A model generated the notes under the pieces. The model was not told the origin of the DNA. It saw nothing but the letters and a program-made list of their open reading frames with translations, and did no database searches. From assembly GCA_023433345.1 (NCBI GenBank), contig JAEZDA010000056.1, positions 1-42,853 of the forward strand: a DNA stretch of 42,853 nt. Direction: 5' to 3'. This DNA is from Bacteroidota bacterium. GTDB lineage: Bacteria > Bacteroidota > Bacteroidia > Chitinophagales > Chitinophagaceae. Shown one piece after another: positions 10,472 to 18,830 of the stretch. Made by a program: the position numbers and the translations under genes. Positions within the stretch are counted from its first letter, which is position 1. Every line of letters starts with the position of its first letter.

Positions 10472-11065
10472 TTATTTCTTACCGCTGGTAAGTTGCTTCA
10501 ATTTTGATTCGGATTTAAGAAGAAATTTCAAATAGTCTTCGCTAAAACCCTTTACTGACCTGTCTTCTGCGCTTACAATTAATTCTTCCGCCGCCTTGCG
10601 TCTTTCGGTGAGGTGGTCAGCAATAAAGCCTGCGTACGCATCATCGAAAATTTTTTTTCTTTTTCCGCGCAGAAGAGAGAGCTGTTTTTTATGAGAAGAG
10701 GAAATTTCAGCGGAAACTGGAAAGTTAAAAGCGGAGTCAAGATCTCTTAACCTAAGGCCCTGCGAGGATGATTTGTCTGCCAGGCTGCGGGTAAACCTTT
10801 TTACAGCTGGGCTGGCGGAATGCTGATCGGCGTAAAGTGCTAAAACCGCATCCACCTTAAACCCGCTTGAAAGAATCCCTATACTTCTCTCAACTGAAGT
10901 TTCTTCTTCGTTAAAAGGTTTTGCGTACACCCGCTGCGCTTCAACGTCGGGAACTATCGCCATCTTCGAAGTTTCATTCATCGCAGAAATTGTTCCGCGG
11001 CTTTTTTTGCATGCAGGAAGTGCAATAAAAAGGAAGGCAGACAAATAGACGGGAATCATGCGCAT
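10472..11065 (-). CDS. Putative lipoprotein, DUF4142-like
   Basis: A 197-residue protein with a short hydrophobic signal and a lipobox LPAC with the lipidated Cys at residue 19, so it should be membrane anchored and face the periplasm. The mature part is helical and charged. The pattern of VKRFTRSLADKSS, a Lys-rich helix, KIFDDAYAGFIADHLTERR and a late K-x-F resembles DUF4142 (ferritin-like helical bundles of unknown role); this assignment is by pattern memory and is moderate. It is divergent from asnS with an 89-base gap and lies on the same strand as the giant gene downstream, about 276 bases away. Confidence 0.6.
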   Translation of the reverse strand: MRMIPVYLSAFLFIALPACKKSRGTISAMNETSKMAIVPDVEAQRVYAKPFNEEETSVERSIGILSSGFKVDAVLALYADQHSASPAVKRFTRSLADKSSSQGLRLRDLDSAFNFPVSAEISSSHKKQLSLLRGKRKKIFDDAYAGFIADHLTERRKAAEELIVSAEDRSVKGFSEDYLKFLLKSESKLKQLTSGKK

Positions 11066-11129
11066 ACTTATGAAAGCACAAAGCGCCTGCCAACAAAAGT
11101 TTACACGCCTTTTCCCTTTTTCAATAACG

Positions 11130-11137
11130 TATATTTG
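11130..11137 (+). promoter_or_regulatory. -7 promoter element for asnS
   Basis: TATATTTG matches the Bacteroidota -7 consensus TAnnTTTG and would start transcription about 13 bases before the asnS ATG. I see no good -33 TTTG at the usual spacing, so only the -7 box is claimed. Confidence 0.45.
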
Positions 11138-11154
11138 CAGCCAAATTTTTTAGA

Positions 11155-12591
11155 ATGTTCAACAAGCGGGAGACGGTTAAAAACATTATTTCTTCAGGAA
11201 AAACAAATTACGAAGCAACGGTAATGGGGTGGGTGAAAACCTTTCGAAATACGCAGTTCATTGCACTAAATGATGGTAGTACCAATGAAAATCTCCAGGT
11301 GGTTGCCGCACTAGGAACCTTAAGCGAGAGTACCCTTCGTCGTATAACTACCGGAAGCTGCATTAAAGCTACCGGAGAAATAATTGCTTCGCAGGGAAAG
11401 GGCCAGGCGGTGGAGTTGAAAGCTACTCATGTAGAAATATTGGGCGACAGTGATGCGGAGAAATTTCCACTTCAACCTAAAAAACACAGCCTCGAGTTCT
11501 TGCGTGAAATCGCCCATCTCCGTTTCCGGACGAATACTTTCGGCGCAATATTCCGCGTAAGGCACAGCCTTTCCTATGCGATTCACAAATTCTTCAATGA
11601 TCGTGGTTTTCTTTATATCCATACGCCCATCATTACGGCAAGCGATGCCGAGGGCGCTGGTGAAATGTTTCGGGTCACCACTCTTCCGCTTGACGGCAGT
11701 GCCAGGGATGCCGATGGCAACATAAATTTTAAGGATGACTTTTTCGGCCGAAGCACAAATCTCACCGTTAGTGGTCAGCTGGAAGGAGAGTTGGCCGCAA
11801 TGGCATTCAGCAACATTTATACTTTCGGGCCTACCTTCCGTGCTGAAAACAGTAATACCACAAGGCATCTTGCTGAGTTCTGGATGATCGAGCCTGAGGT
11901 GGCATTCAATGATCTGGAAGACAATATGAACCTCGCAGAAGATTTCATCCGCTACATTATTAAGTACGCGATGGAGAATAATGCTGATGACCTTGCCTTT
12001 CTTGCAAAACGTTTAGAGGAAGAAGACAAACAAAAGCCGGAAGCGGATCGAAGCATGCCCTTGCTGGAGAAACTCAGCTTTGTAGTGAACAATAGTTTTG
12101 AGCGGATCACGTATACCGAGGCGATCAGCATTTTGCGGGAAAGCAATCACAATAAGAAGAAAAAATTTCAGTATCCCGTAGAGGCCTGGGGTGCTGATCT
12201 GCAAAGCGAGCATGAGCGTTACCTCGTGGAAAAGCATTTTAAGAAACCGGTGATTCTAACGGATTATCCCAAAGAGATCAAGAGTTTTTATATGCGGCAG
12301 AATGACGATGGGAAAACAGTTGCGGCGATGGATATCCTTGCTCCCGGTATAGGAGAGATAGTGGGCGGTTCACAGCGCGAGGAACGGCTTGATCTTCTCA
12401 TGCAACGCATGGCCGAGCTCAACATACCTGTTGAAGAGCTGGATTGGTACCTCGACACTCGTCGGTTTGGATCGTGCATTCACGCAGGTTTCGGACTGGG
12501 GTTCGAGAGAATGGTTCTATTTGTGACCGGCATGACGAACATTCGTGATGTGATTCCATTCCCCCGTTTCCCTAAAAGCTGCGCATTTTAA
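11155..12591 (+). CDS. asnS: Asparagine--tRNA ligase
   Basis: A 478-residue class IIb aminoacyl-tRNA synthetase that charges tRNA-Asn with asparagine in the cytoplasm. The N-terminal OB-fold anticodon-binding domain covers about residues 1-120 (TVMGWVKTFRNTQFIALNDGS). The catalytic domain follows, with motif 2 in the FGPTFRAENSNTTRHLAEFWMIEPE segment and motif 3 at the C-terminus in GFGLGFERMVLFVTGMTNIRDVIPFPR. The asparagine-type lineage is supported by the C-terminal PRFPKSCAF end and the length. The start at ATG 11155 follows a -7 promoter box closely. It is a single-gene unit facing a minus-strand neighbour downstream; no clear terminator is visible in the 25-base gap. Confidence 0.96.
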   Translation: MFNKRETVKNIISSGKTNYEATVMGWVKTFRNTQFIALNDGSTNENLQVVAALGTLSESTLRRITTGSCIKATGEIIASQGKGQAVELKATHVEILGDSDAEKFPLQPKKHSLEFLREIAHLRFRTNTFGAIFRVRHSLSYAIHKFFNDRGFLYIHTPIITASDAEGAGEMFRVTTLPLDGSARDADGNINFKDDFFGRSTNLTVSGQLEGELAAMAFSNIYTFGPTFRAENSNTTRHLAEFWMIEPEVAFNDLEDNMNLAEDFIRYIIKYAMENNADDLAFLAKRLEEEDKQKPEADRSMPLLEKLSFVVNNSFERITYTEAISILRESNHNKKKKFQYPVEAWGADLQSEHERYLVEKHFKKPVILTDYPKEIKSFYMRQNDDGKTVAAMDILAPGIGEIVGGSQREERLDLLMQRMAELNIPVEELDWYLDTRRFGSCIHAGFGLGFERMVLFVTGMTNIRDVIPFPRFPKSCAF

Positions 12592-12616
12592 AAAACCGAT
12601 AAATTCAATTTCTTAC

Positions 12617-13249
12617 CTAATTGGCGCACTCATCCTCGGCGGTCTGGCGATTTAAGAAAAAGCCGACATAAAAATTGTTTGCCACGCCAGAACTTTCATA
12701 TTGAGAAGCGGTGCCGCTCATGCTTTCAAATGAGCTGACCATCCAAAAAGGTTTATTCCCCGGAATATTTACTTCATACAGGTTTCTCCAAAAAGATGCG
12801 CCTTCCTGGCACTTCGACTTCAATTTAAAAGAGGCTGCATTTTTTGGAAACAACATTTTTATTTCATCTCCAGCTTCATTCACTGGAAAGTTAGATGTTG
12901 AAAATTCGATCCTGTCATATGCCGTTGCTGAGCCTTGAAATGAGATCATCCATTTGCATTCTGATTCCTCCTGTTTGTTCTCATCAACGCAAACAAATTT
13001 CTTTCCGTTGATCAGTACAAGCGCAGTACCCGTTTGCCGGGATAATTTACCCGACCTTACCGGGATTTTTTCCTTCCATTTTATTGCAGTGCTTTTGGCA
13101 GTAAGGTTCTTCCAGGCGACCGTGTTACCGGTTTCAGATTTTGCAATTGTAAGGGAAGTGAGCATGTCAAAAAGTTCCTGCGGTTTGGTTTGAGACAGGA
13201 TTGGAGATGACATGAATAAGAGCATTGCCAGATTGAAAATGGATTTCAT
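12617..13249 (-). CDS. Hypothetical secreted protein
   Basis: A 210-residue protein with a typical signal peptide (MKSIFNLAMLLFMSSPILSQ, predicted cleavage after about residue 19-20). The mature part has alternating strands and a Cys pair (CVDENKQEESEC) plus a late CQEGASFW. I recognise no family. It lies between asnS (convergent) and the decayed insertion sequence. The 13250-13473 stretch upstream holds no supportable gene: it contains an AT-rich run of ATATAA repeats near 13312-13335, perhaps part of its promoter. Confidence 0.6.
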   Translation of the reverse strand: MKSIFNLAMLLFMSSPILSQTKPQELFDMLTSLTIAKSETGNTVAWKNLTAKSTAIKWKEKIPVRSGKLSRQTGTALVLINGKKFVCVDENKQEESECKWMISFQGSATAYDRIEFSTSNFPVNEAGDEIKMLFPKNAASFKLKSKCQEGASFWRNLYEVNIPGNKPFWMVSSFESMSGTASQYESSGVANNFYVGFFLNRQTAEDECAN

Positions 13250-13473
13250 TTTTAAGTAGTTTGTATGATGATGAAATGCAGGCGAAGGCTGGCAGTATTC
13301 TGGTGATCAGAGGAATATAAATATAAATATAATTAGGAATTATTCAATGAGTTTGGGTTTTCCATCGCAAATCTATGTGTGGGGAAAGGCTTTCGTTGGG
13401 ACCGTTCCTGGCAATTTGGAGTGGTCGGGCAGGAGGAAGTACCCCAAAAACCTTAACAATTACATCCTTTTGG

Positions 13474-14394
13474 TTTTGCACCCCGATACAATAGATAGGT
13501 GCCCTTAAAGTACTAAAATGGGGAATTGACAATCAAAATGCCGGTTTAGATATTTATATTCTAAACGACGCCCTATGTTTACCGGTAAAAGCCATCGCGA
13601 TTTTTATAAGTATTTTCAAACACAAGACCAATGTAAAAAATATCTCTTCGACCTAAAGTGGGAACAGGGATTTTGCTGTAAACGATGCGGTTGTAATGCG
13701 TATTGGAAAGGTACTACCAGCTTTCATACCAGATGTCAGCAATGCGACTATATTGAATCGTTTTCTTGCAACACGGTGTTTCATAAAATCAAAATTCCCC
13801 TTCTGGTTGCATTTGGAATTACATTTCAATTGGTGGTACTTAAAAAGGGGAGATCATCATTGGACTTCTCCAGGGAATTCAACGTGCAGCCTGCAACGGT
13901 CCGTCTTTTCAGGAAGAAAATTCACGTCGCCCTTAGATCTTTCTTTGATATGGAAAGATGCACCTCGGTACACGGGAGGTCGTTAGTAATGGACGGCATT
14001 ACATTGATTCGCGGAAATGAATTGACCAATGGATTTCAACGAATAAACCTGTTGCTGAGGTCTGTCGCTGAAATTAAGAAGAAGCATCGAAAATGGCAAT
14101 GTGAGAGTACACTTCCGGATGTGAATTCGAAAGCGATTAGTCAACTGGTATGCGGGAAGTTTGAAGAGGAAAATCCAAATTTATTGATATGGAATCTTAA
14201 AAACTGGCTTACAGGAACTTTTCACCATTGTGCTTCAAAAAATATCCAAGGATATATTGATGAATCCTTTTTTCGACTCAATCACAGAAACAAAATTTCA
14301 GCAAGCTGGCATATTCTGATGAAAATTCTTGTTAGTGTAAACCCGCGTCAAAGCATGCCAGGGTCATCTAACTAACCTATCGGGGGCCACAAAA
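13474..14394 (+). mobile_element. Decayed IS1595-family insertion sequence
   Basis: About 921 bases bounded by imperfect inverted ends. The left end reads TTTTGCACCCCGATA at 13474-13488. The right end, read on the minus strand from 14394, is TTTTGTGGCCCCCGATAG. The similarity continues inward on both sides (TAGATAGGTG versus TAGTTAGATG). The element encodes one transposase-like gene whose stop codon lies inside the right end, the layout usual for IS1595. I find no 8-base target duplication, which suggests an old insertion. Exact ends are uncertain by a few bases. Confidence 0.6.
13575..14375 (+). pseudogene. IS1595-like transposase, probably inactive
   Basis: A 266-residue open frame. The N-terminal zinc ribbon is intact (CKRCG at about 35-39 and CQQC further on). 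The helical region with KKGRSSLDFSREF matches the family's SKKG-type helix. The C-terminus has the family signature (LKNWLTGTFHHCASKN, then a YIDESFFRLNHRN end). The middle is about 40-50 residues shorter than in active relatives: the first acidic motif reads MDG rather than D-E/E-T, and the second catalytic Asp motif (T-D-x-W-x-x-Y) is missing. The frame is therefore open, but the DDE-type active site looks lost. An internal in-frame deletion is the simplest reading. It could be a truncated non-autonomous relic or, less likely, a domesticated DNA-binding protein. Confidence 0.65.
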
Positions 14395-14395
14395 G

Positions 14396-14899
14396 TTATT
14401 TCCGTTTGTACACCGGAACCGTACTACAAGGCTCCCCATACATTATACTTTTAACCACCGGCCTCAAACGGCGGGTAATTTCAGCATAGGCCGACGGCCG
14501 GATCTCTACATCGCCACAACCTTTAACCACAACCCTCTTTCCCTCGTATTCCTTCACATCTAATCCACCAATCCGCTCCAAAAGAATCTTTTCGATCACC
14601 TGCTCCTTATCTCCCATGAAAACTCTCCTGGCCACAGGCTCAAGAGCTGAGGCAACAAGCATGTAAGCCCACATCGGCACAACGGCTTCCGCCGAACAAT
14701 TTATGCCTGCATATTTTTCACGGTACCTTTCCAAATCAATGTTCTTCATGGCCTCCCGGAAATCCTTTTCCTTCAAAATCATACCCATAAAAAGATGATC
14801 CTTCATATCAAATACCTCCACTTCCACATCTGATATCATCGCCTCCAGATCTATCGACATAAGCCCGCTTTCCGCCACCTTATTCACTATACTTTCCAT
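14396..14899 (-). CDS. DUF2480 family protein
   Basis: A 167-residue cytoplasmic protein conserved across Bacteroidota, function unknown. Family landmarks are the N-terminal NKVAESGLMSIDLE, the FDMKDHLFMGMILKEKDFR segment, VPMWAYMLVAS, the VVVKGCGD Cys motif and the C-terminal SIMYGEPCSTVPVYKRK. Both ends match the family, so the gene is complete even though its stop codon sits two bases from the right end of the IS1595 relic. A TAAATTTG -7 box ends about 5 bases before the ATG, so the message may be leaderless. It lies downstream of ppiD on the same strand but is separated from it by a terminator. Confidence 0.85.
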   Translation of the reverse strand: MESIVNKVAESGLMSIDLEAMISDVEVEVFDMKDHLFMGMILKEKDFREAMKNIDLERYREKYAGINCSAEAVVPMWAYMLVASALEPVARRVFMGDKEQVIEKILLERIGGLDVKEYEGKRVVVKGCGDVEIRPSAYAEITRRLRPVVKSIMYGEPCSTVPVYKRK

Positions 14900-14903
14900 A
14901 CTG

Positions 14904-14911
14904 CAAATTTA
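14904..14911 (-). promoter_or_regulatory. -7 promoter element for the DUF2480 gene
   Basis: On the minus strand TAAATTTG matches TAnnTTTG. The expected start of transcription falls at about the ATG itself (14899). The element overlaps the end of the ppiD terminator region. No clear -33 TTTG. Confidence 0.4.
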
Positions 14912-14942
14912 CAAAAAAAGAACCGGCCCTTTAGAGGCCGGC
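14912..14942 (-). terminator. Rho-independent terminator of ppiD
   Basis: Read on the minus strand, CCGGCC and GGCCGG (14923-14928 and 14936-14941) form a GC stem with a seven-base loop, followed by TTCTTTTTTT. It lies 24 bases past the ppiD stop codon. Confidence 0.75.
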
Positions 14943-14965
14943 CCAAGCGTTAGTTTGGTAAACAA

Positions 14966-17089
14966 TCAATAATGATTTATGCGGCTATCCTTAATCTTGG
15001 CCTGCTTGCGAAGATTTTCATACCAGTTGCCAACCTGCGAACGAAGGATGTTCATTTTCGATGAAACCCTTTGTGCTACTTCCTCCTCCGCGGGTGCTGA
15101 TTTGGGTGCTATATTGTTCACTTTTACAACAAACACTCCGGAAGTTCCTCCAAACGCGGGAGAAGGCTTACCCTGGTAATTCTTATTGAACGATGCGCCA
15201 ATAACCTTAGGTTCGATCCCAACTCCGGGAACCATCTGAGATGCAAGAGTGATCGAAGAATCCTGCCCTGCTTCCATTACCTGCTTTCCATAAGCAGATG
15301 CTGCGGCTTCAAGCGTGGGGTTTGCTCCTATCTTCTTAATGATCACATCGGCTTTTTTCTCTTTTATTATAATAGATTCAGCGCCGGAACGTGCAGTAGC
15401 AGCATCCTGAATGCCTTCTTCAAAAGCTTTATCTATCGTTGCCACAACAAAATTATCTCCTATGGCAAATGGCTCACTTACGGCACCGGCCTTGTTTTCA
15501 GAAACCCAACGCACTAACTGCCTGGCATCCTGCAAAGCACCAATGCTGAAATCATTCTCCCTGACAATTGTTGGATTCTTGGTTAAAGAAAGCCCGTTCT
15601 TCTCAGCATATTCAGCCAGGCTTTTCGCGTCTTTTAACGACGAAGCCTTAGTGGCATTCAGACTTGCCGCATTTATAGTTGCATCGCCGGGCAATATATC
15701 CTTGGCCATGAGCGCGATCTTATAAGCCGGATTAAAATTCTTCTGATTGGTTACTTCAATAACATGCCATCCGAATTGTGTTCTTACCACACCCCGCGAA
15801 CCGGCAGGCTTATTAAAAGTAAAGTCCTGAAACTCCGCAACCATTGCACCGTATCCAAATGTTCCAAGATCACCGCCATTGTCTTTGCTTCCATCCGAAG
15901 AATACTGTGCAGCAAGAGAGGCGAAGTTTCCTCCGGCGTTAATTACGGCTAATAAACTGTCCGCCAATCTGTGCGCAGACGAATCATCACGAAGTTGCTG
16001 ACCAGTCTGGCGATCGTGGGTTGGAATTAATATGTGACGTGCAGTTACGCTGTCGGGAAGACTTTTTGAACCAACCAGTTTCCCCATCACATATGTATTG
16101 CCTGAAACAAATGGTCCGTATACGCCGCCATTGGCAGAAATTATTGAATCAACAGGAACGTTATTGTAGGCTGATTTAGGCTTGAACTCATCATTGTATT
16201 CCATCACCGAAGAGTTGCGTAAGAGAAATGCATTCACATTTGAATCTGTTGCAAATTCATTTTTGATAGCATTCAACGCATCTTCAGCCCGCGCACTGTC
16301 ATCCGCATTTGGCAACTGGCTGAATGTGATATAAGAAATCATTTTTCCTTTTTCCTGCTTGAACAACCCTTTATTCTTCTTAACGTAATCATTCACTTCC
16401 GCATCAGTTACCTTAAATGTACTGTCCGGCATTTCACTGTAAGGCACCATTACATAACTGATATGAGAGTAGGTATTCGCCTCTGCTGAATCTTTCTTCC
16501 GCATCCAATCCGGATAATACGCGCTCGCACTAAGCAAGCCGGAATACTTGGCCACCATTGCACCCAACCTCAAGGGCTCAATAATTTGCGCATCAACATT
16601 TGCCTTTTGTTCGCCTTTAAACTTTTTAATGTTCGCGATCGCCTTTTGCGCTTCGGCAATATTCAATTTCCCCGTAACAGAATCACGCAACTGCGCTTCC
16701 TGCAGTAAGGGGTTATTTGGCTCATTGCTTAATAATATATAGGAGAGCTCTTTTGAGGTGAACTGAATACCAAGTTTCTCAGCTTCGGCGCCAAAAATCC
16801 TTTCTGCAACGATCTGGTTCCACATTTCATCACGAAGTTGGTAAGTACGAACCCCGGTTACAGCCTGGCCCGTACGCTGCTGCTCCATAGTTTCAGCCAT
16901 CCGAACCCGGTTGTTGAATTCATTCATCTCCACGGCCTCACCATTTACCTTACCCACATCTGTACTGAATGAATTAAACAGCCCCTGCCCCTGGTTGGCA
17001 TCCATTAAAATAAACCCGATGAGACTAAGTGAAATAACAACAATTACAATAGCGGCACCTTTATCGCGAATAGACTGGATAATCTGCAT
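14966..17089 (-). CDS. ppiD: Peptidyl-prolyl isomerase, PpiD/SurA type
   Basis: A 707-residue membrane-anchored periplasmic folding factor. One N-terminal membrane helix (about residues 12-30, AAIVIVVISLSLIGFILM) is followed by a SurA-like N-terminal chaperone region (MEQQRTGQAVTGVRTYQLRDEMWNQ and the segments after it). A parvulin rotamase domain lies at about 350-447 (ARHILIP, GGNFASLAAQYSSDGS, GGDLGTFGYGAMVAEF, FGWHVIEV). A long C-terminal helical region ends the protein; a second, degenerate PPIase-like part may lie at 450-640. It would help outer-membrane and secreted proteins fold at the Sec translocon. A full Bacteroidota promoter lies upstream and a terminator downstream, so it is probably transcribed alone. 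Its promoter lies next to the candidate replication origin. Confidence 0.92.
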   Translation of the reverse strand: MQIIQSIRDKGAAIVIVVISLSLIGFILMDANQGQGLFNSFSTDVGKVNGEAVEMNEFNNRVRMAETMEQQRTGQAVTGVRTYQLRDEMWNQIVAERIFGAEAEKLGIQFTSKELSYILLSNEPNNPLLQEAQLRDSVTGKLNIAEAQKAIANIKKFKGEQKANVDAQIIEPLRLGAMVAKYSGLLSASAYYPDWMRKKDSAEANTYSHISYVMVPYSEMPDSTFKVTDAEVNDYVKKNKGLFKQEKGKMISYITFSQLPNADDSARAEDALNAIKNEFATDSNVNAFLLRNSSVMEYNDEFKPKSAYNNVPVDSIISANGGVYGPFVSGNTYVMGKLVGSKSLPDSVTARHILIPTHDRQTGQQLRDDSSAHRLADSLLAVINAGGNFASLAAQYSSDGSKDNGGDLGTFGYGAMVAEFQDFTFNKPAGSRGVVRTQFGWHVIEVTNQKNFNPAYKIALMAKDILPGDATINAASLNATKASSLKDAKSLAEYAEKNGLSLTKNPTIVRENDFSIGALQDARQLVRWVSENKAGAVSEPFAIGDNFVVATIDKAFEEGIQDAATARSGAESIIIKEKKADVIIKKIGANPTLEAAASAYGKQVMEAGQDSSITLASQMVPGVGIEPKVIGASFNKNYQGKPSPAFGGTSGVFVVKVNNIAPKSAPAEEEVAQRVSSKMNILRSQVGNWYENLRKQAKIKDSRINHY

Positions 17090-17117
17090 TTCTTATATAG
17101 TTAGATTTTTGGAGCGG

Positions 17118-17148
17118 CAAAAATAGGGGAAAAAGGAATATCAACAAA
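17118..17148 (-). promoter_or_regulatory. Promoter of ppiD (-33 and -7)
   Basis: On the minus strand, TTTG at 17148-17145 is followed after exactly 19 bases by TATTTTTG at 17125-17118, matching the Bacteroidota sigma consensus TTTG-N19-TAnnTTTG. Transcription would start about 24 bases upstream of the ppiD ATG. A DnaA-box-like sequence (17150-17158) lies directly upstream. Confidence 0.7.
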
Positions 17149-17149
17149 T

Positions 17150-17727
17150 TGTGGAAAACACCGGAAATCAAGGCAGATCAGTGCTTGACAGCCACAGAAC
17201 CTTATTGGATACGCTGCATTTTTTGCCGGGATCCTTTTAACTGCTTTAGGGAGATGTTGGTTGATGATTAATAATGATATTACTGATCAGGAGGGCATAA
17301 TAGAGGATTTCAACGCAAGGTAAGTGGATAACCGATTTTTATGTGGATAAAGCCCGATTTTCAAAATTTTGAGGGGAATAGTTTGTGAGCAACGAAGCCT
17401 TTTTCAGGCCATGAAAAAATCTTGCTGTATATCTCACCGGTTTTCCTTGTTTATTCCACATTCCCCCTGAAGTATTTTTCTTTTCATTTGTACACGCGTA
17501 AGGTTTTCAACAGGTGTGGATGTCACCACTATTTCTGCGATGATTTCGCCGGCTTTCTCAGTTGAATAAAGGATAGGTTGAAATACTACCATGTTTATAA
17601 CATGTGAAAGTGTAGTGGATTAAACAAACTATCTAATTTTACAAATGAAAAGCCCCCTTTCTTTCCACAAATCCACAGCCCTAATAGTAATAGGTGATTA
17701 TAAATATAAAAGGTATTAATAGTTATT
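17150..17727. other. oriC: Candidate chromosomal replication origin (oriC)
   Basis: The 638-base gap between divergent ppiD and nadA has no gene but several DnaA-box-like 9-mers. There is a perfect TTATCCACA (minus strand, 17342-17350) and a one-mismatch box 19 bases away (17323-17331). A TTTTCCACA box lies at 17150-17158. Boxes with two mismatches lie at 17452-17460, 17515-17523, 17661-17669 and 17669-17677. The last box is followed at once by AT-rich DNA (17681-17727) starting CTAATAGTAATAG, which fits a DnaA-trio pattern and an unwinding element. Flanking genes diverge, and parS sites lie 4.6 kb away. The origin role is inference from this arrangement; weak boxes can arise by chance in AT-rich DNA. 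Confidence 0.55.
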
Positions 17728-18738
17728 ATGCAGGATATACACACTCAATTCAGCGATGAAAAAATTTTAGAGAAAGGTTATCTCGATGTTCAGATCGATC
17801 CTTCTCTGGACCTGTTTGCGGAGATAGAAAAAATGAAAAAAGAGAAGAATGCTGTGGTTCTCGCACATTATTACCAGGAACCCGATATTCAGGATGTTGC
17901 GGATTATATAGGAGACAGTCTTGGACTCTCTCAAAGGGCAGCAAGTACAGATGCAGATATGATCGCCTTTGCAGGTGTTCACTTTATGGCCGAAACGGCA
18001 AAGATTTTAAATCCGCATAAGAAAGTGGTATTGCCCGATCTTAACGCCGGATGTTCATTGAGCGATTCAGCCCCACCGGCTTTGTTTAAAGAATTTCGAG
18101 ATAAACATCCGGACCATCTGGTGATCACCTACATTAATTGCAGCGCCGGCATGAAAGCTTTGAGTGATATCATCTGCACATCCAGTAATGCCCAGGCAAT
18201 TATCGAAAGCCTTCCAAAAGATCAAAAGATAACTTTTGCACCCGATAAAAACCTTGGTGCATATCTCGCAAAAAAAACGGGCCGTGATATGTTGCTATGG
18301 AACGGGGCATGCATGGTACATGAAATCTTCAGCCTTGAAAAAATTCTTCGTCTGAAAGCCAAGCATCCCAACGCAAAGGTGATCGCCCATCCTGAATGTG
18401 AAGATACTGTACTTGCAGTGGCCGATTTCATTGGCAGCACCACGGGCTTGTTGAAATATTCTGAAAATGACCCGGCCAATGAATTTATTGTTGCCACCGA
18501 GTCAGGAATTCTTCACCAGATGCAGAAGAAGAGCCCACAGAAGACCTTTATCCCGGCGCCGCCAGACAATGCATGCGCCTGCAATGAATGCCCGTATATG
18601 AAGCTTAATACGCTTGAAAAGCTTTATCTCTGTATGAAATATGAAAAACCGGAGATCCTTATGCCGGAAGACATCAGGCTGGCAGCTAAAAAGCCGATAG
18701 ACCGGATGCTTGATATCAGCGCCAGGTACGGGCTCTGA
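17728..18738 (+). CDS. nadA: Quinolinate synthase
   Basis: A 336-residue iron-sulfur enzyme that condenses iminoaspartate with dihydroxyacetone phosphate to quinolinate in de novo NAD synthesis. The three expected cluster cysteines are seen in YINCSA (about residue 138), AHPEC (about 231) and ACNECPYM (about 289). Other NadA landmarks are VLAHYYQEPDIQDVADYIGDSLGLSQ near the N-terminus, FAGVHFMAETAKIL, and PDKNLGAYLAKKTG. The start at ATG 17728 lies directly after the AT-rich part of the candidate origin. No nadB or nadC is next to it; nadD lies 2.3 kb further on. Confidence 0.96.
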   Translation: MQDIHTQFSDEKILEKGYLDVQIDPSLDLFAEIEKMKKEKNAVVLAHYYQEPDIQDVADYIGDSLGLSQRAASTDADMIAFAGVHFMAETAKILNPHKKVVLPDLNAGCSLSDSAPPALFKEFRDKHPDHLVITYINCSAGMKALSDIICTSSNAQAIIESLPKDQKITFAPDKNLGAYLAKKTGRDMLLWNGACMVHEIFSLEKILRLKAKHPNAKVIAHPECEDTVLAVADFIGSTTGLLKYSENDPANEFIVATESGILHQMQKKSPQKTFIPAPPDNACACNECPYMKLNTLEKLYLCMKYEKPEILMPEDIRLAAKKPIDRMLDISARYGL

Positions 18739-18830
18739 AGTGTTTCTTAAATGATTTGGGCGCTAGCTGAAAAAGTAGTTTGAAATTTTCATACTTTTAA
18801 ATTTTTCCGATTACATTAAAACATGATATT

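Noticed and set aside
10280..10507. Plus-strand frame of 75 codons in the gap before the lipoprotein gene
   Set aside because: Lys/Arg/Phe-rich junk-like composition, overlaps the lipoprotein 3' end, no promoter or family pattern.
13344..13532. Minus-strand frame of 62 codons at the left end of the IS relic
   Set aside because: It crosses the inverted end of the element and has no recognisable pattern; most likely non-coding.
13466..14402. Target-site duplication of the IS1595 relic
   Set aside because: The eight bases outside each end (CCTTTTGG and GTTATTTC) do not match, and small shifts of the ends did not help.
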